A stretch of 11,077 bases of DNA, from positions 1 to 11,077 of the forward strand of contig JAEZGP010000536.1 of NCBI GenBank assembly GCA_023437285.1. The letters run 5' to 3'. Origin of the DNA: Actinomycetes bacterium. Its GTDB lineage: Bacteria > Actinomycetota > Actinomycetes > Mycobacteriales > Micromonosporaceae. This document shows, one piece after another, positions 1 through 6,751 of the stretch (position 1 is the first letter of the stretch; each line of letters opens with the position of its first letter). The notes under the pieces were generated by a model. That model did not search any database and was not told where the DNA came from. It worked only from the letters and a program-made list of their open reading frames with translations. The position numbers and the translations under genes are program-made.

Positions 1-269
1 GTTCCGAGCCGGGCGGCGGCCTGCCACGGGCACGTACGGCGCCCGCTGTCGCCCGTACTCCCGCCGTGGGCCGCACGGACGACGGCCCGCCGCCGGACGA
101 ACCACCGTTCGACCCCGACTACGACAAGCCGGCCGGGGACCGGTTCTACGACGGGTTCGACCCAGGCGACGAGCCGCTCGACGACGAGACCGAGGCGAGC
201 CTCGGCACCAGCGAGGAGCAGGCCCTGCGGCTGCTCGCGGAGAAGCTCGGCGCCGAGAAGATCAGCTAA
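1..269 (+). CDS. dnaX: DNA polymerase III subunit gamma/tau, C-terminal end (partial)
   Basis: The reading frame is open from the left edge (first whole codon at 3) to the TAA at 267-269, so only the last 88 or so residues are present and the start lies outside the window. The visible part is an acidic, Pro/Asp-rich tail that ends in a short amphipathic stretch, EEQALRLLAEKLGAEKI, the kind of ending found in actinobacterial gamma/tau subunits. The family is the clamp-loader ATPase of the replicative polymerase; none of its AAA+ motifs fall in this window. The ybaB-recR pair downstream supports the call, because dnaX-ybaB-recR is a widely conserved gene order. The ATG-like GTG at 66 is internal and should not be taken as a start. 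Confidence 0.75.
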   Translation, partial: SEPGGGLPRARTAPAVARTPAVGRTDDGPPPDEPPFDPDYDKPAGDRFYDGFDPGDEPLDDETEASLGTSEEQALRLLAEKLGAEKIS

Positions 270-308
270 AGACCGCCCATCAACGCGGCAAATCCGGACA
301 ATATCGGT

Positions 309-785
309 ATGGCCTATCCGCCTCCGGGCGGCCAGCCGGCGACGTACTACGCCACGCCGGTGCCGCCGTACGCCAACTGGTTCGTCCGCGCCGTCGGCTA
401 CATCGTCGACGACGTCCTCGTCTCCATCCCCGCGGTGTGCGGCGGATGCATCGGCCGGGTCACGGCCGACAGCGACGGCAACTTCTCCGGCCCGGGCGGC
501 GTCATCGCCGTCCTGCTCAGCCTCGTGAGCCTGGGGCTGCTCATCTACAACCGGTGGTACCTCGGCGGCACCACCGGCCAGACGTGGGGCCGGCGGCTCA
601 TGGGTACCCGCCTGGTGGCCATCAGCACCGGGCAGCCGATCGGCATGCTCAAGGCGTTCCTGCGCGACCTGGCGCACATCGTCGACACGATCATCTGCTA
701 CATCGGCTGGCTCTTCCCGCTCTGGGACGCCAAGCGGCAGACACTCGCCGACAAGATCATGAAGACCGTCGTGCTGAAGGTCTAG
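309..785 (+). CDS. RDD-family integral membrane protein
   Basis: This 158-residue protein begins with a Pro/Tyr/Gly-rich cytoplasmic tail (residues 1-25, PPPGG and TYYATPVPPY). A membrane domain follows with hydrophobic segments at about 27-46, 63-82 and 122-139. The RDD hallmark is visible as FVRAVGYIVDD: an arginine at the start of the first segment and paired aspartates at its middle. Later come GQTWGRRLMGTRLV, LRDLAHIVD and the terminal PLWDAKRQTLADKIMKTVV, which is typical for the family. RDD proteins are poorly characterised; a few have been linked to ion transport or membrane protein trafficking, and nothing here identifies a substrate. The ATG at 309 lies 39 bp after the dnaX stop with only a weak purine stretch upstream. 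It sits where dnaX is usually followed directly by ybaB. Confidence 0.85.
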   Translation: MAYPPPGGQPATYYATPVPPYANWFVRAVGYIVDDVLVSIPAVCGGCIGRVTADSDGNFSGPGGVIAVLLSLVSLGLLIYNRWYLGGTTGQTWGRRLMGTRLVAISTGQPIGMLKAFLRDLAHIVDTIICYIGWLFPLWDAKRQTLADKIMKTVVLKV

Positions 786-822
786 GCTCAGGGGGACATC
801 CCGCCCGACCTGAGGAGCGCAC

Positions 823-1149
823 GTGCGTCCCGGAATGAACCCGCAGAAGCTCATGCTCCAGATGCAGCGCATGCAGCAGCAGATGGAGGCCGCCCAGGCC
901 GAACTGGCCGAGACCGAGGTCACCGGCACCGCCGGCGGCGGTCTGGTCACGGTGACCGCGACGGCGTCCGGCGAGTTCCGCGGCGTGAAGATCGACCCGT
1001 CGGCGGTCGACCCCGAGGACGTCGAGACGCTGGAAGACCTGATCCTCGCCGCCATCCACAACGCGGCCGCCGCCGGCAAGGAACTCTCCGACGCCAAGCT
1101 GGGCCCGCTCACCAGCGGCCTGGGCGGCCTCGGCCTGCCCGGCTTCTGA
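823..1149 (+). CDS. ybaB: YbaB/EbfC-family nucleoid-associated protein
   Basis: A 108-residue small DNA-binding protein of the YbaB/EbfC family, which forms dimers and coats DNA; it is nearly always found beside recR. The N-terminal helix is Met/Gln-rich ([20 protein letters not shown]). The conserved core follows, with the strand region [23 protein letters not shown] at about 45-67 ([11 protein letters not shown] is characteristic), then the acidic helix [15 protein letters not shown] and a flexible Gly/Leu-rich tail ending GLGLPGF. The GTG at 823 is chosen because GAGGAG at 812-817 lies five bases before it. The in-frame ATG at 835 is too far from that site. The recR start follows the stop after five bases, so the two are probably cotranscribed and coupled. 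Confidence 0.93.
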   Translation: MRPGMNPQKLMLQMQRMQQQMEAAQAELAETEVTGTAGGGLVTVTATASGEFRGVKIDPSAVDPEDVETLEDLILAAIHNAAAAGKELSDAKLGPLTSGLGGLGLPGF

Positions 1150-1154
1150 CGCCG

Positions 1155-1748
1155 ATGTACGAGGGAGCCATCCAGGACCTCATCGACGAACTCGGCCGGC
1201 TGCCCGGCGTGGGCCCCAAGAGCGCCCAGCGGATCGCGTTCCACATCCTGCAGTCCGACAAGATCGACGTGACCCGGCTCGCCGCGGCGCTCACCCGGGT
1301 CAAGGAGCAGGTGCGCTTCTGCGACACCTGCTACAACGTGTCCGAGACCGAGCAGTGCCGCATCTGCCGCGATCCGCGCCGCAGCGACGAGCTGATCTGC
1401 GTCGTCGAGGAACCCAAGGACGTCGTCGCCATCGAGAAGACGGGCGAGTTCCGGGGGCGCTACCACGTGCTCGGCGGCGCCATCAACCCGCTCGACGGCA
1501 TCGGCCCCGACCAGCTGCGCATCCGCGAGCTGATGGCGCGCCTGGCCAGCGGGTCGGTGAAGGAGATCATCCTCGCCACCGACCCTAACACCGAGGGCGA
1601 GGCCACGGCGACGTACCTGGCGCTGCTCATCAAGCCCATGGGACTTTCAGTGACGCGGCTGGCCAGCGGCCTGCCCGTGGGCGGCGACCTGGAGTACGCC
1701 GACGAGATCACCTTGGGCCGGGCCTTCGAAGGGCGTCGCGCCGTCTAA
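1155..1748 (+). CDS. recR: Recombination mediator protein RecR
   Basis: A 197-residue protein of the usual RecR length. With RecF/RecO it loads RecA at single-strand gaps. All family landmarks are present in order: the helix-hairpin-helix [17 protein letters not shown] at 16-32; a four-cysteine zinc motif, C56-x2-C59 and C68-x2-C71; and a TOPRIM domain with [12 protein letters not shown] at 83-94, [15 protein letters not shown] at 107-121 and [15 protein letters not shown] at 141-155. The C-terminal [19 protein letters not shown] at 173-191 is the typical tail involved in ring assembly. No clear ribosome binding site precedes the ATG at 1155; its position five bases after the ybaB stop suggests translational coupling. 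Confidence 0.97.
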   Translation: MYEGAIQDLIDELGRLPGVGPKSAQRIAFHILQSDKIDVTRLAAALTRVKEQVRFCDTCYNVSETEQCRICRDPRRSDELICVVEEPKDVVAIEKTGEFRGRYHVLGGAINPLDGIGPDQLRIRELMARLASGSVKEIILATDPNTEGEATATYLALLIKPMGLSVTRLASGLPVGGDLEYADEITLGRAFEGRRAV

Positions 1749-1758
1749 GGTGAGTGCC

Positions 1759-2592
1759 GTGAAGCTGCTGCACTCCGGGAAGGTACGCGACGTCTACCTC
1801 GACGGCGACGACCTCATCCTCGTCGCCTCCGACCGGGTCTCGGTGTATGACGTCATCCTGCCCACGCCGATCCCGGACAAGGGCAAGATCCTCACGCAGT
1901 TGTCACTGTGGTGGTTCGACCGGCTCGCCGACCTGCTGCCGCACCACATCATCTCGGCCACCGACGTCCCCGCCGAGTACGCCGGCCGCGCGGTGCGGTG
2001 CAAGCGGCTGGAGATGGTACCCATCGAGTGCGTGGCGCGCGGCTACCTGACCGGCGGCGGCCTCGCGGAATACCGGGCCGGCGGCAAGGTGTCGGGCGTC
2101 GCGCTGCCCCCCGGGCTCGTGGACGGCTCCGCGCTGCCCGAGCCCATCTTCACGCCGTCGACTAAGGCCCCCATGGGTATGCACGACCAGCCCATGACGT
2201 ACGACCAGGTGGTCGACAAGGTCGGCGCGCAGATGGCGGCCGACCTGCGCGGGATCACGCTCGCGGTCTACCGGCGCGGGTCCGCGATCGCCGCCGAGCG
2301 CGGCGTCATCATCGCCGACACCAAACTCGAGCTGGGGTACTCGTCGGACGGCGCGCTGACCCTCGGCGACGAGGTGCTGACCCCGGACTCGTCCCGGTTC
2401 TGGCCGGCCGACGAATGGTCACCGGGCCGCCCGCAGAACTCGTACGACAAGCAGATCGTCCGCGACTGGGCGGCCGGCACCGGCTGGGACAAAACGGCCC
2501 CCGGGCCCGAGGTCCCCGACGAGATCGTCGACCGTACCCGGGCCCGCTACGTGGAGCTCTACGAACGCATCACGGGCGAGACCTGGCGCTGA
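1759..2592 (+). CDS. purC: Phosphoribosylaminoimidazole-succinocarboxamide (SAICAR) synthase
   Basis: Cytoplasmic enzyme of de novo purine synthesis that joins CAIR and aspartate using ATP to give SAICAR. With the start used here it has 277 residues. Family motifs: SGKVRDVY at 6-13 (nucleotide-binding strand loop), ASDRVSVYDVILPTPIPDKG at 23-42, VPIECVARGYLTG at 87-99, IFTPSTKAP at 130-138, VIIADTKLELG at 183-193, DEVLTPDSSRFWP at 204-216 and SYDKQIVRDW at 228-237. GTG at 1759 is preferred because AAGGTGAG at 1747-1754 is then correctly spaced and the protein begins MKLLHSGKVRDVY, as homologues do. GTG at 1750 would add three residues and places the start one base after the recR stop. Either way the gene is tightly attached to recR and probably shares its transcript. 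Confidence 0.95.
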   Translation: MKLLHSGKVRDVYLDGDDLILVASDRVSVYDVILPTPIPDKGKILTQLSLWWFDRLADLLPHHIISATDVPAEYAGRAVRCKRLEMVPIECVARGYLTGGGLAEYRAGGKVSGVALPPGLVDGSALPEPIFTPSTKAPMGMHDQPMTYDQVVDKVGAQMAADLRGITLAVYRRGSAIAAERGVIIADTKLELGYSSDGALTLGDEVLTPDSSRFWPADEWSPGRPQNSYDKQIVRDWAAGTGWDKTAPGPEVPDEIVDRTRARYVELYERITGETWR

Positions 2593-2634
2593 GCCGCGGT
2601 CGTCAGCCGGGCGGCCGCCGTCGCGGCGCTCAGC
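2588..2634. terminator. Bidirectional hairpin containing both stop codons of convergent genes
   Basis: GCTGAGC at 2588-2594 and GCTCAGC at 2628-2634 form a perfect 7-bp outer stem. After a two-base bulge, CGCG at 2595-2598 pairs with CGCG at 2622-2625, and the GC-rich interior contains the palindrome GGCGGCCGCC. The left arm includes the TGA of purC (2590-2592) and the right arm includes the complement of the TGA of the minus-strand gene (2630-2632). There is no T-tract, which is common for actinobacterial terminators. A role in both directions is inferred from symmetry and position. Confidence 0.65.
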
Positions 2635-2884
2635 CCTCCGGGCGGTGAAGGGCCGCGACCGCGATCGTGTGGATCGCGTCGATGTCCTTGATGTCGGCCA
2701 ACTGCGAGCGCGCGCCGGTCACCGTGTACCACTCGTCCGCGTCCTTGTACTGGACGCGGACGACCACGTTGAGCGCGTCGTCAACCTCGGTGCGCACCGT
2801 CAGGTCGCCGGTCACGACGCCGACCTCGTCGGTCATCACGCCGCCCGGTCCCGGGACGATGTCACTCACCCGCTGCTCTGCCAT
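2630..2884 (-). CDS. Small conserved-looking hypothetical protein (84 aa)
   Basis: I do not recognise this family. The product is small, acidic and without a signal peptide or membrane segment, so probably cytoplasmic. The sequence suggests a beta-rich N-terminal half (VGVVTGDLTVRTEV, LNVVVRVQYKD, EWYTVTGAR) followed by a C-terminal helix (DIDAIHTIAVAALHRP). The frame stays open further upstream, but the start is placed at the ATG at 2884. GGGAGAG lies about eight bases before it, and the longer version would run into the upstream nuclease gene and has an Arg/Gly-rich, shadow-like sequence. It begins 32 bp after the nuclease stop on the same strand, so the two may be cotranscribed. It is not an obvious immunity protein, since the nuclease is exported. 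Confidence 0.72.
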   Translation of the reverse strand: MAEQRVSDIVPGPGGVMTDEVGVVTGDLTVRTEVDDALNVVVRVQYKDADEWYTVTGARSQLADIKDIDAIHTIAVAALHRPEG

Positions 2885-2916
2885 GCGCTCACTCTCCCAT
2901 CGTCCGGGGACGCGCG

Positions 2917-3594
2917 TCAGCAGGTTGCGAGCATGTCCTCCAGGGCCGACTTCTCCTTGGCGGTCACCGTCAGCTTCCAGTAGGACTTCACGGTTACCCA
3001 GTCGATCGCGTACTGACACCAGTAGTCCTGGGCCGGCGGCTTCCACGTCGACGGGTCCTGGTCACCCTTGGAGCGGTTGGTGCTGGCCGACACGGCGATC
3101 AGCTGCGGACGCTCCATGTCGTTGGCGAAGTCGCCGCGCTTGTCATCGTCCCACTCCCACGCACCGGCGCGCCAGGCGGCGGCCAGCGGCACGATGTGGT
3201 CGATGTCGAGGTCCCCCGGGTCGGTGAAGTCCTTGCCGTCGTAGACGCTGTGCCACGAGCCCTCTGTGATCTTGCAGTCGGCGGTGGCCTTCACGCCCTT
3301 GCCGTCGCGCTTGAGGACCGCGTCGCGGGTGTCGCAGCCGCCGCCCTGGCCGCTCCAGTGCGGGAACCGGCTGCGGCTGTAGCCGGACATCGAGTGCCAC
3401 TCGGCGACCTTGAGCTGCGTGAGCATGCCGCGCGCCGCACCGGCCGCACCCGAATCCGGCTTGGTGCTGTTGCTGCCGCCGCCCCCGCTGCCGTTGTTCT
3501 GGGAGGGGGTCGGCGTTTCGATGTCGCAGCTGCCAGCGGTCAGCAGCAGTCCACAAACGAGGGAGGCGAGAATGACGCGGAGGGGTGAACGCAC
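2917..3594 (-). CDS. Exported HNH endonuclease family protein (DUF1524/GmrSD-like)
   Basis: 225 residues. An N-terminal signal (MRSPLRVILASLVCGLLLTAGSC) ends at Cys23. The sequence before that Cys, TAGS, departs from a standard lipobox, so it may be a lipoprotein or a protein cleaved by signal peptidase I. A Ser/Gly/Asn/Pro-rich linker spans about 24-56. The nuclease domain follows, with YSRSRFPHW at 72-80, the HNH core DIDHIVPLAAAW at 130-141 (H133 is the likely general base) and NRSKGDQDPSTW at 173-184. Cys87/Cys107 and Cys193/Cys225 could form disulfides, as expected outside the cell. Related secreted proteins are common in streptomycetes and are annotated as HNH endonucleases; their biological role is not settled. 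The start is GTG at 3594 with no good ribosome binding site, so the start is less certain than the gene. Confidence 0.88.
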   Translation of the reverse strand: MRSPLRVILASLVCGLLLTAGSCDIETPTPSQNNGSGGGGSNSTKPDSGAAGAARGMLTQLKVAEWHSMSGYSRSRFPHWSGQGGGCDTRDAVLKRDGKGVKATADCKITEGSWHSVYDGKDFTDPGDLDIDHIVPLAAAWRAGAWEWDDDKRGDFANDMERPQLIAVSASTNRSKGDQDPSTWKPPAQDYWCQYAIDWVTVKSYWKLTVTAKEKSALEDMLATC

Positions 3595-3689
3595 GCAGAC
3601 AGCATGCCCTGTGCGTGCGACAGGAACCAGGCGTCCGGCCAGGAGCGCCCGGGTGTTTCGCTCCCGTTATGGCGTTATGCACGGCATGC

Positions 3690-3714
3690 GGGGCGGAAGC
3701 CCGACACAACCGGG
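3690..3714 (-). terminator. Possible weak terminator after the permease gene
   Basis: Immediately after the permease stop (3715-3717), minus-strand RNA could form GGGC-UUCC-GCCC (3691-3702), or alternatively CCCG pairing with CGGG (3700-3703 with 3711-3714). The stems are only 4 bp and there is no U-tract, so this is a weak call based mainly on position at the operon end. Confidence 0.3.
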
Positions 3715-5052
3715 TCAGTGCGTCCGCACCGAGCGGTACGCCCGCAGCGCCGGAACGAGACCGCTCAACAGGCCGACGAGAAGCGTCAGCGCGACCGTCT
3801 TGCCGTAGACGGCGACCGGCACCGCGAGGTCCGTCAGTCGGACCTGAGGGATCCGGTTGAACCAGTTCGGATCGAGGAACGTCGCGAACCAGCCCAGGCA
3901 GACCGCCGCCACGCCGACGACGAGCGCCGTACACAGGTTCTCAATCAGCGCGATCGCACCGACCGCCGGTCGGGTAGCGCCGAGCGCGCGCAACGTGGCG
4001 AACTGCGGCGCGCGCACTTCCACGAACGCGGTGGACACGATGGCGACCGCCACGCCGCCCAGCACCAGGACGATGAGAGCAAACCGGCTGCCGTCCCGCT
4101 TCTGCTGTTCGAGCACGGGCCGGAACTGGTTTGTCAGGTCGATGCGCTGCGTGCCGCCCACCGTGGTGCCGACCGTGGCCGCGGCCATGCTGAGCAGGCC
4201 CGAGCTGTCCGCACACCGCTGCCCGGTGCACCGCCAGAAGAGCTGGACGGGTTGCGGGCCGGCGTGGACGAGATCAAGCAGGATCTGGTTGCCCAACGCG
4301 TCGGCCGCCAACGACTTGTTCGGCTCCTCGTACGTGCCGAAGATCGGGACATCGGCGACCGCGATCCGGGCAATGTTTGCGCTGCTCGAGGCGCGCTCCG
4401 GCGGCGCGCCGGCCGCGGCGCCGCCCGGCCCGGCCGACGCCTGCGCCCCGCCGTTGTCCGGATCGGCAGAGTTCGACCCGCCGGCATCACCGGTCGCCGT
4501 ACTGCCCTGCCCCACGATGTCGGAGGCGTTGACCAGGATGGTCGCCGCCTGCGGACCCGGGAACTGTAGGCGGGCGGCGGTCGCCTGCTCCAGCATCAGG
4601 GCGGCGCCCAGCCGTCGGTTACTGCTCACGCTGCGCCACACGTCGCTGTCCGGGATGGACGGTGTGAGCAACCGCCAGTCCGGCGAGACGAGGCGCAGGC
4701 TCAGCGGCGTGGCGATGGCCGGGTCCGAGATGGCGTTGACCCGCACATATCCCTGTAGATCAACGGCGGTCGCGGGGCGGAACCACGGGTAACTGGAGCC
4801 GATCTCGGCGAGGCGTTCGTTGAACCGGTGCAGTTCGGCGGTCGTCAGCGAGGTGTCCAGGGTGGCCCGGTACGTCTCGGCGTACCCGTAGACGGCGGCG
4901 CCGTAGGTCTGAACGGCGGCGGTGGAGGCGGCCGCGGCCAGGGCGGTGTACAGCTGCACGCCCACGGAGACGAGCAGGATGGTGCCGAAGACCGCGTTGC
5001 GCCGCCAGTTCGCCCGGAACTCGCGGAGGGACAACGACAGGACGCGAATCAC
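3715..5052 (-). CDS. FtsX/MacB-type ABC transporter permease
   Basis: 445 residues with the MacB/FtsX topology. One segment lies near the N-terminus (about 19-43, FGTILLVSVGVQLYTALAAAAS), followed by a large extracytoplasmic domain (about 45-320) and three C-terminal segments (about 323-344, 364-388 and 410-436). After the second segment comes EVRAPQFATLRALGATR (345-361), the coupling motif usual in FtsX-like permeases. The outer domain contains a Gly/Ala/Ser-rich, Pro-containing insert at about 181-224 and a CTGQRC cysteine pair (Cys275, Cys280). GTG at 5052 is preferred: it overlaps the ATPase stop in a GTGA junction and gives [20 protein letters not shown], a normal start for this family. 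A 25-residue longer version is unlikely. With the ATPase it forms a mechanotransmission-type ABC system; the substrate is unknown. Confidence 0.88.
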   Translation of the reverse strand: MIRVLSLSLREFRANWRRNAVFGTILLVSVGVQLYTALAAAASTAAVQTYGAAVYGYAETYRATLDTSLTTAELHRFNERLAEIGSSYPWFRPATAVDLQGYVRVNAISDPAIATPLSLRLVSPDWRLLTPSIPDSDVWRSVSSNRRLGAALMLEQATAARLQFPGPQAATILVNASDIVGQGSTATGDAGGSNSADPDNGGAQASAGPGGAAAGAPPERASSSANIARIAVADVPIFGTYEEPNKSLAADALGNQILLDLVHAGPQPVQLFWRCTGQRCADSSGLLSMAAATVGTTVGGTQRIDLTNQFRPVLEQQKRDGSRFALIVLVLGGVAVAIVSTAFVEVRAPQFATLRALGATRPAVGAIALIENLCTALVVGVAAVCLGWFATFLDPNWFNRIPQVRLTDLAVPVAVYGKTVALTLLVGLLSGLVPALRAYRSVRTH

Positions 5053-5765
5053 CGGGCATCCGATCCTGCGAGCGCCGGCCGGGCCTCGGAGATCGAGCCG
5101 TGTTCCAGGTAAACCCGACGGTCGCACCGCTCAGCCACCGCGTCGTCGTGCGTGACGATGACGAGTCCGGCACCCAGCTCGGTCACCGCGCCGAGCAGCA
5201 GGTCAATGATCGACTCGGCGGTGTCCGCGTCGAGCGCGCCGGTCGGTTCGTCGGCCAGTACGAGGGCCGGCCGCTTGACGAGCGCGCGGGCGATGCCGAC
5301 CCGCTGCTGCTCGCCGCCGGAGAGCTGACTGGGGCGCGAGCGGTGCCGGTCTGCCAGCCCCACCTCGTCGAGGACGGCCCGTGCGGCGCTGCCGCACTGG
5401 CGCAGCCGGATACCGGCGAGCACTGCGGCGTACTCGACGTTCTGCGCGGCCGTGAGGCTCGGGAGCAGGCGGAAGTCCTGGAAGACGAAGCCGATCGACC
5501 GGGCGCGGAGTTCGGAACAGCGGCGGTCGCCTGATCGGCGCACGTCGACGCCGAGGAGGCGGTGCTCCCCGGCGTCGAACGCGGTGAACAGGCCGAGTGC
5601 GCGCAGCAGCGTCGACTTGCCGGCGCCGGAGCGACCGCGAACGGCGACCGACTCGCCGGCGTGCACCGTCAGATCGATCCCGCTCAGCACGCGCAGGTGC
5701 TCGCCGGTGGGCAGGGTGAAGGCCTTCGCGGCCCCCTTGACCTCCACGACGGGTTCGTCAGCCAT
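5049..5765 (-). CDS. ABC transporter ATP-binding protein, MacB/LolD type
   Basis: 238 residues, one complete nucleotide-binding domain. Motifs: A-loop region [12 protein letters not shown] (16-27), Walker A GRSGAGKS at 44-51, Q-loop [13 protein letters not shown] at 93-105 (Q96), signature LSGGEQQRV at 148-156, Walker B LVLADEP at 168-174 with catalytic E173, D-loop GALD at 177-180 and switch histidine H206 in VTHDD. The [19 protein letters not shown] stretch and the short C-terminus are typical of ATPases paired with FtsX/MacB permeases. ATG at 5765 is chosen because the family begins just before the first strand ([12 protein letters not shown]). It overlaps the adaptor gene's stop by 8 bp and has GGAG ten bases upstream. 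A frame extension to 5861 would add an Arg/Trp-rich segment with no family resemblance. Confidence 0.95.
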   Translation of the reverse strand: MADEPVVEVKGAAKAFTLPTGEHLRVLSGIDLTVHAGESVAVRGRSGAGKSTLLRALGLFTAFDAGEHRLLGVDVRRSGDRRCSELRARSIGFVFQDFRLLPSLTAAQNVEYAAVLAGIRLRQCGSAARAVLDEVGLADRHRSRPSQLSGGEQQRVGIARALVKRPALVLADEPTGALDADTAESIIDLLLGAVTELGAGLVIVTHDDAVAERCDRRVYLEHGSISEARPALAGSDAR

Positions 5766-6750
5766 CGAAATCCGACTCCAGCGGGTAAAGCAGCACCGTG
5801 GTGCCGCTGTCCACGCCGTGGACCTCCACGTACGCGTCATCCGCCTCGCCGAGGGTGACATCGACGGTGGACCGGCTGCCGTCCGTTCCGAGCACCACTA
5901 CCTGGCCCTGCCCCTCCCGACCGCGAACGGCCGACCGGGGCAGCGTCGGCACCTTGGATTTCTTGGCGGTCACGAACACCACGACCGCGCCGAGTCCGGC
6001 GAACGCCTTGACCGACGAGGGCATCGCCGCGAAGACGGTCACGTCGCCGCTGTCCTTGGCGTACACGATCTCCTCGTACGTGGCCTTGAATCCGGCCGGC
6101 CCGCCGACCAATTGGGCGCGGCCGGACTGAGGGGGCTTCACGAAGTTGAAGAGCACGGACTTGTCCTGTACGGGCAGGCGAATATGCAGGCCCTTGCGCT
6201 GGATGCTGCCGACCGTCTCGCCCGACCGAACGTCCCGGGCGTCGCGGCCGCTGATCACCCCGGCAACCGGCGCCCGGACGGTGGTGGTCCTGGTTGACGT
6301 GCACCGCACCTCGGGATCCGACCCGGTGGACGCCCCGGCACCGGGCGGGCCGGTCGGCGCCGCCGTGCCGCTCGGCGCCGCCGTGCTGGTTGGCGCCGGC
6401 AGCGTGGCGTACGCCAGGCAGGTACGGATGGTGCCGACCGTGGCGCCCTTCGCGACCGTACGCCCGTCCGCGACCGAGGACGAGGGGGTGAAGGCGCCCG
6501 ACGCGGAGGCGCGTACTGGGACCGGGTCGTAGGCCTCGACGGTGCCCTCGAGACGTACCGTCTCGTAGATGTCGCGCGCCTGGACGGTCGTTGTCGCGGC
6601 GCCGGCCATCGGGCTCACCGGAACGCCCGCCGACCCGCCGGCCGGTGAGCCGGACGGGCCGCTGCAGGCCGTCGCGAGAAGCGCCACGATCAACGACATC
6701 GGCCCGAGGATCCGCCGGGGAAGGCACACCGGCCGGGTCACGTGCCGCAT
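5758..6750 (-). CDS. MacA/HlyD-like membrane-fusion (adaptor) lipoprotein
   Basis: 330 residues. An Arg-rich n-region, a hydrophobic core (MSLIVALLATAC) and a lipobox-like LATAC predict lipid attachment at Cys29. The two halves of a lipoyl-like domain can be seen: VPVRASASGAFTPSSSVADGRTVAKGATVGTIR in two pieces around 77-109, and TVRAPVAGVISGRDARDVRSG around 157-177. Barrel and C-terminal portions follow, with the VPTLPRSAV motif (267-275) familiar from periplasmic adaptor proteins. Between the lipoyl halves, where Gram-negative adaptors have a helical hairpin, there is a Pro/Ala/Thr-rich linker flanked by Cys111 and Cys150. The ATG at 6750 follows the upstream lipoprotein stop by one base; an internal ATG at 6699 would keep a shorter signal. 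It presumably conveys or senses substrate for the ABC pair encoded next to it. Confidence 0.85.
   Translation of the reverse strand: MRHVTRPVCLPRRILGPMSLIVALLATACSGPSGSPAGGSAGVPVSPMAGAATTTVQARDIYETVRLEGTVEAYDPVPVRASASGAFTPSSSVADGRTVAKGATVGTIRTCLAYATLPAPTSTAAPSGTAAPTGPPGAGASTGSDPEVRCTSTRTTTVRAPVAGVISGRDARDVRSGETVGSIQRKGLHIRLPVQDKSVLFNFVKPPQSGRAQLVGGPAGFKATYEEIVYAKDSGDVTVFAAMPSSVKAFAGLGAVVVFVTAKKSKVPTLPRSAVRGREGQGQVVVLGTDGSRSTVDVTLGEADDAYVEVHGVDSGTTVLLYPLESDFDG
6351..6404. repeat. 18-bp imperfect tandem repeat in the adaptor linker
   Basis: Three consecutive 18-bp units (6351-6368, 6369-6386, 6387-6404). The first two differ at a single base and the third is more diverged; all share the core TCGGCGCC or TTGGCGCC. 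They lie in the adaptor gene and encode the repeated TAAPSG/TAAPTG part of its low-complexity linker. An in-frame 18-bp unit could expand or contract by six residues without breaking the gene. Confidence 0.75.
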
Positions 6751-6751
6751 G

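Noticed and set aside
787..814. CTCAGG/CCTGAG inverted repeat between the RDD gene and ybaB
   Set aside because: It is only 6 bp with a small inner stem, partly overlapping the ybaB ribosome binding site; this could easily arise by chance in GC-rich DNA.
437..838. Plus-strand frame inside the RDD gene
   Set aside because: Arg/His-rich frame-shift shadow of the RDD protein.
2885..3046. N-terminal extension of the 84-residue protein up to 3046
   Set aside because: It would overlap the nuclease gene by 130 bases and lacks a ribosome binding site, while ATG 2884 has a good one.
3602..3689. GCATGCC and GGCATGC pair upstream of the HNH gene
   Set aside because: The core is the self-complementary GCATGC, the arms are about 75 bases apart, and no function is suggested.
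3143..3934. A 263-codon minus-strand frame overlapping the nuclease and the permease end
   Set aside because: It is out of frame with both supported genes and has a repetitive Arg/Gly/Ala composition.
3604..4792. Long plus-strand frames (3604-4569 and 3857-4792) opposite the permease
   Set aside because: Arg-rich shadow translations with no recognisable family; the minus-strand permease has membrane segments and an FtsX motif.
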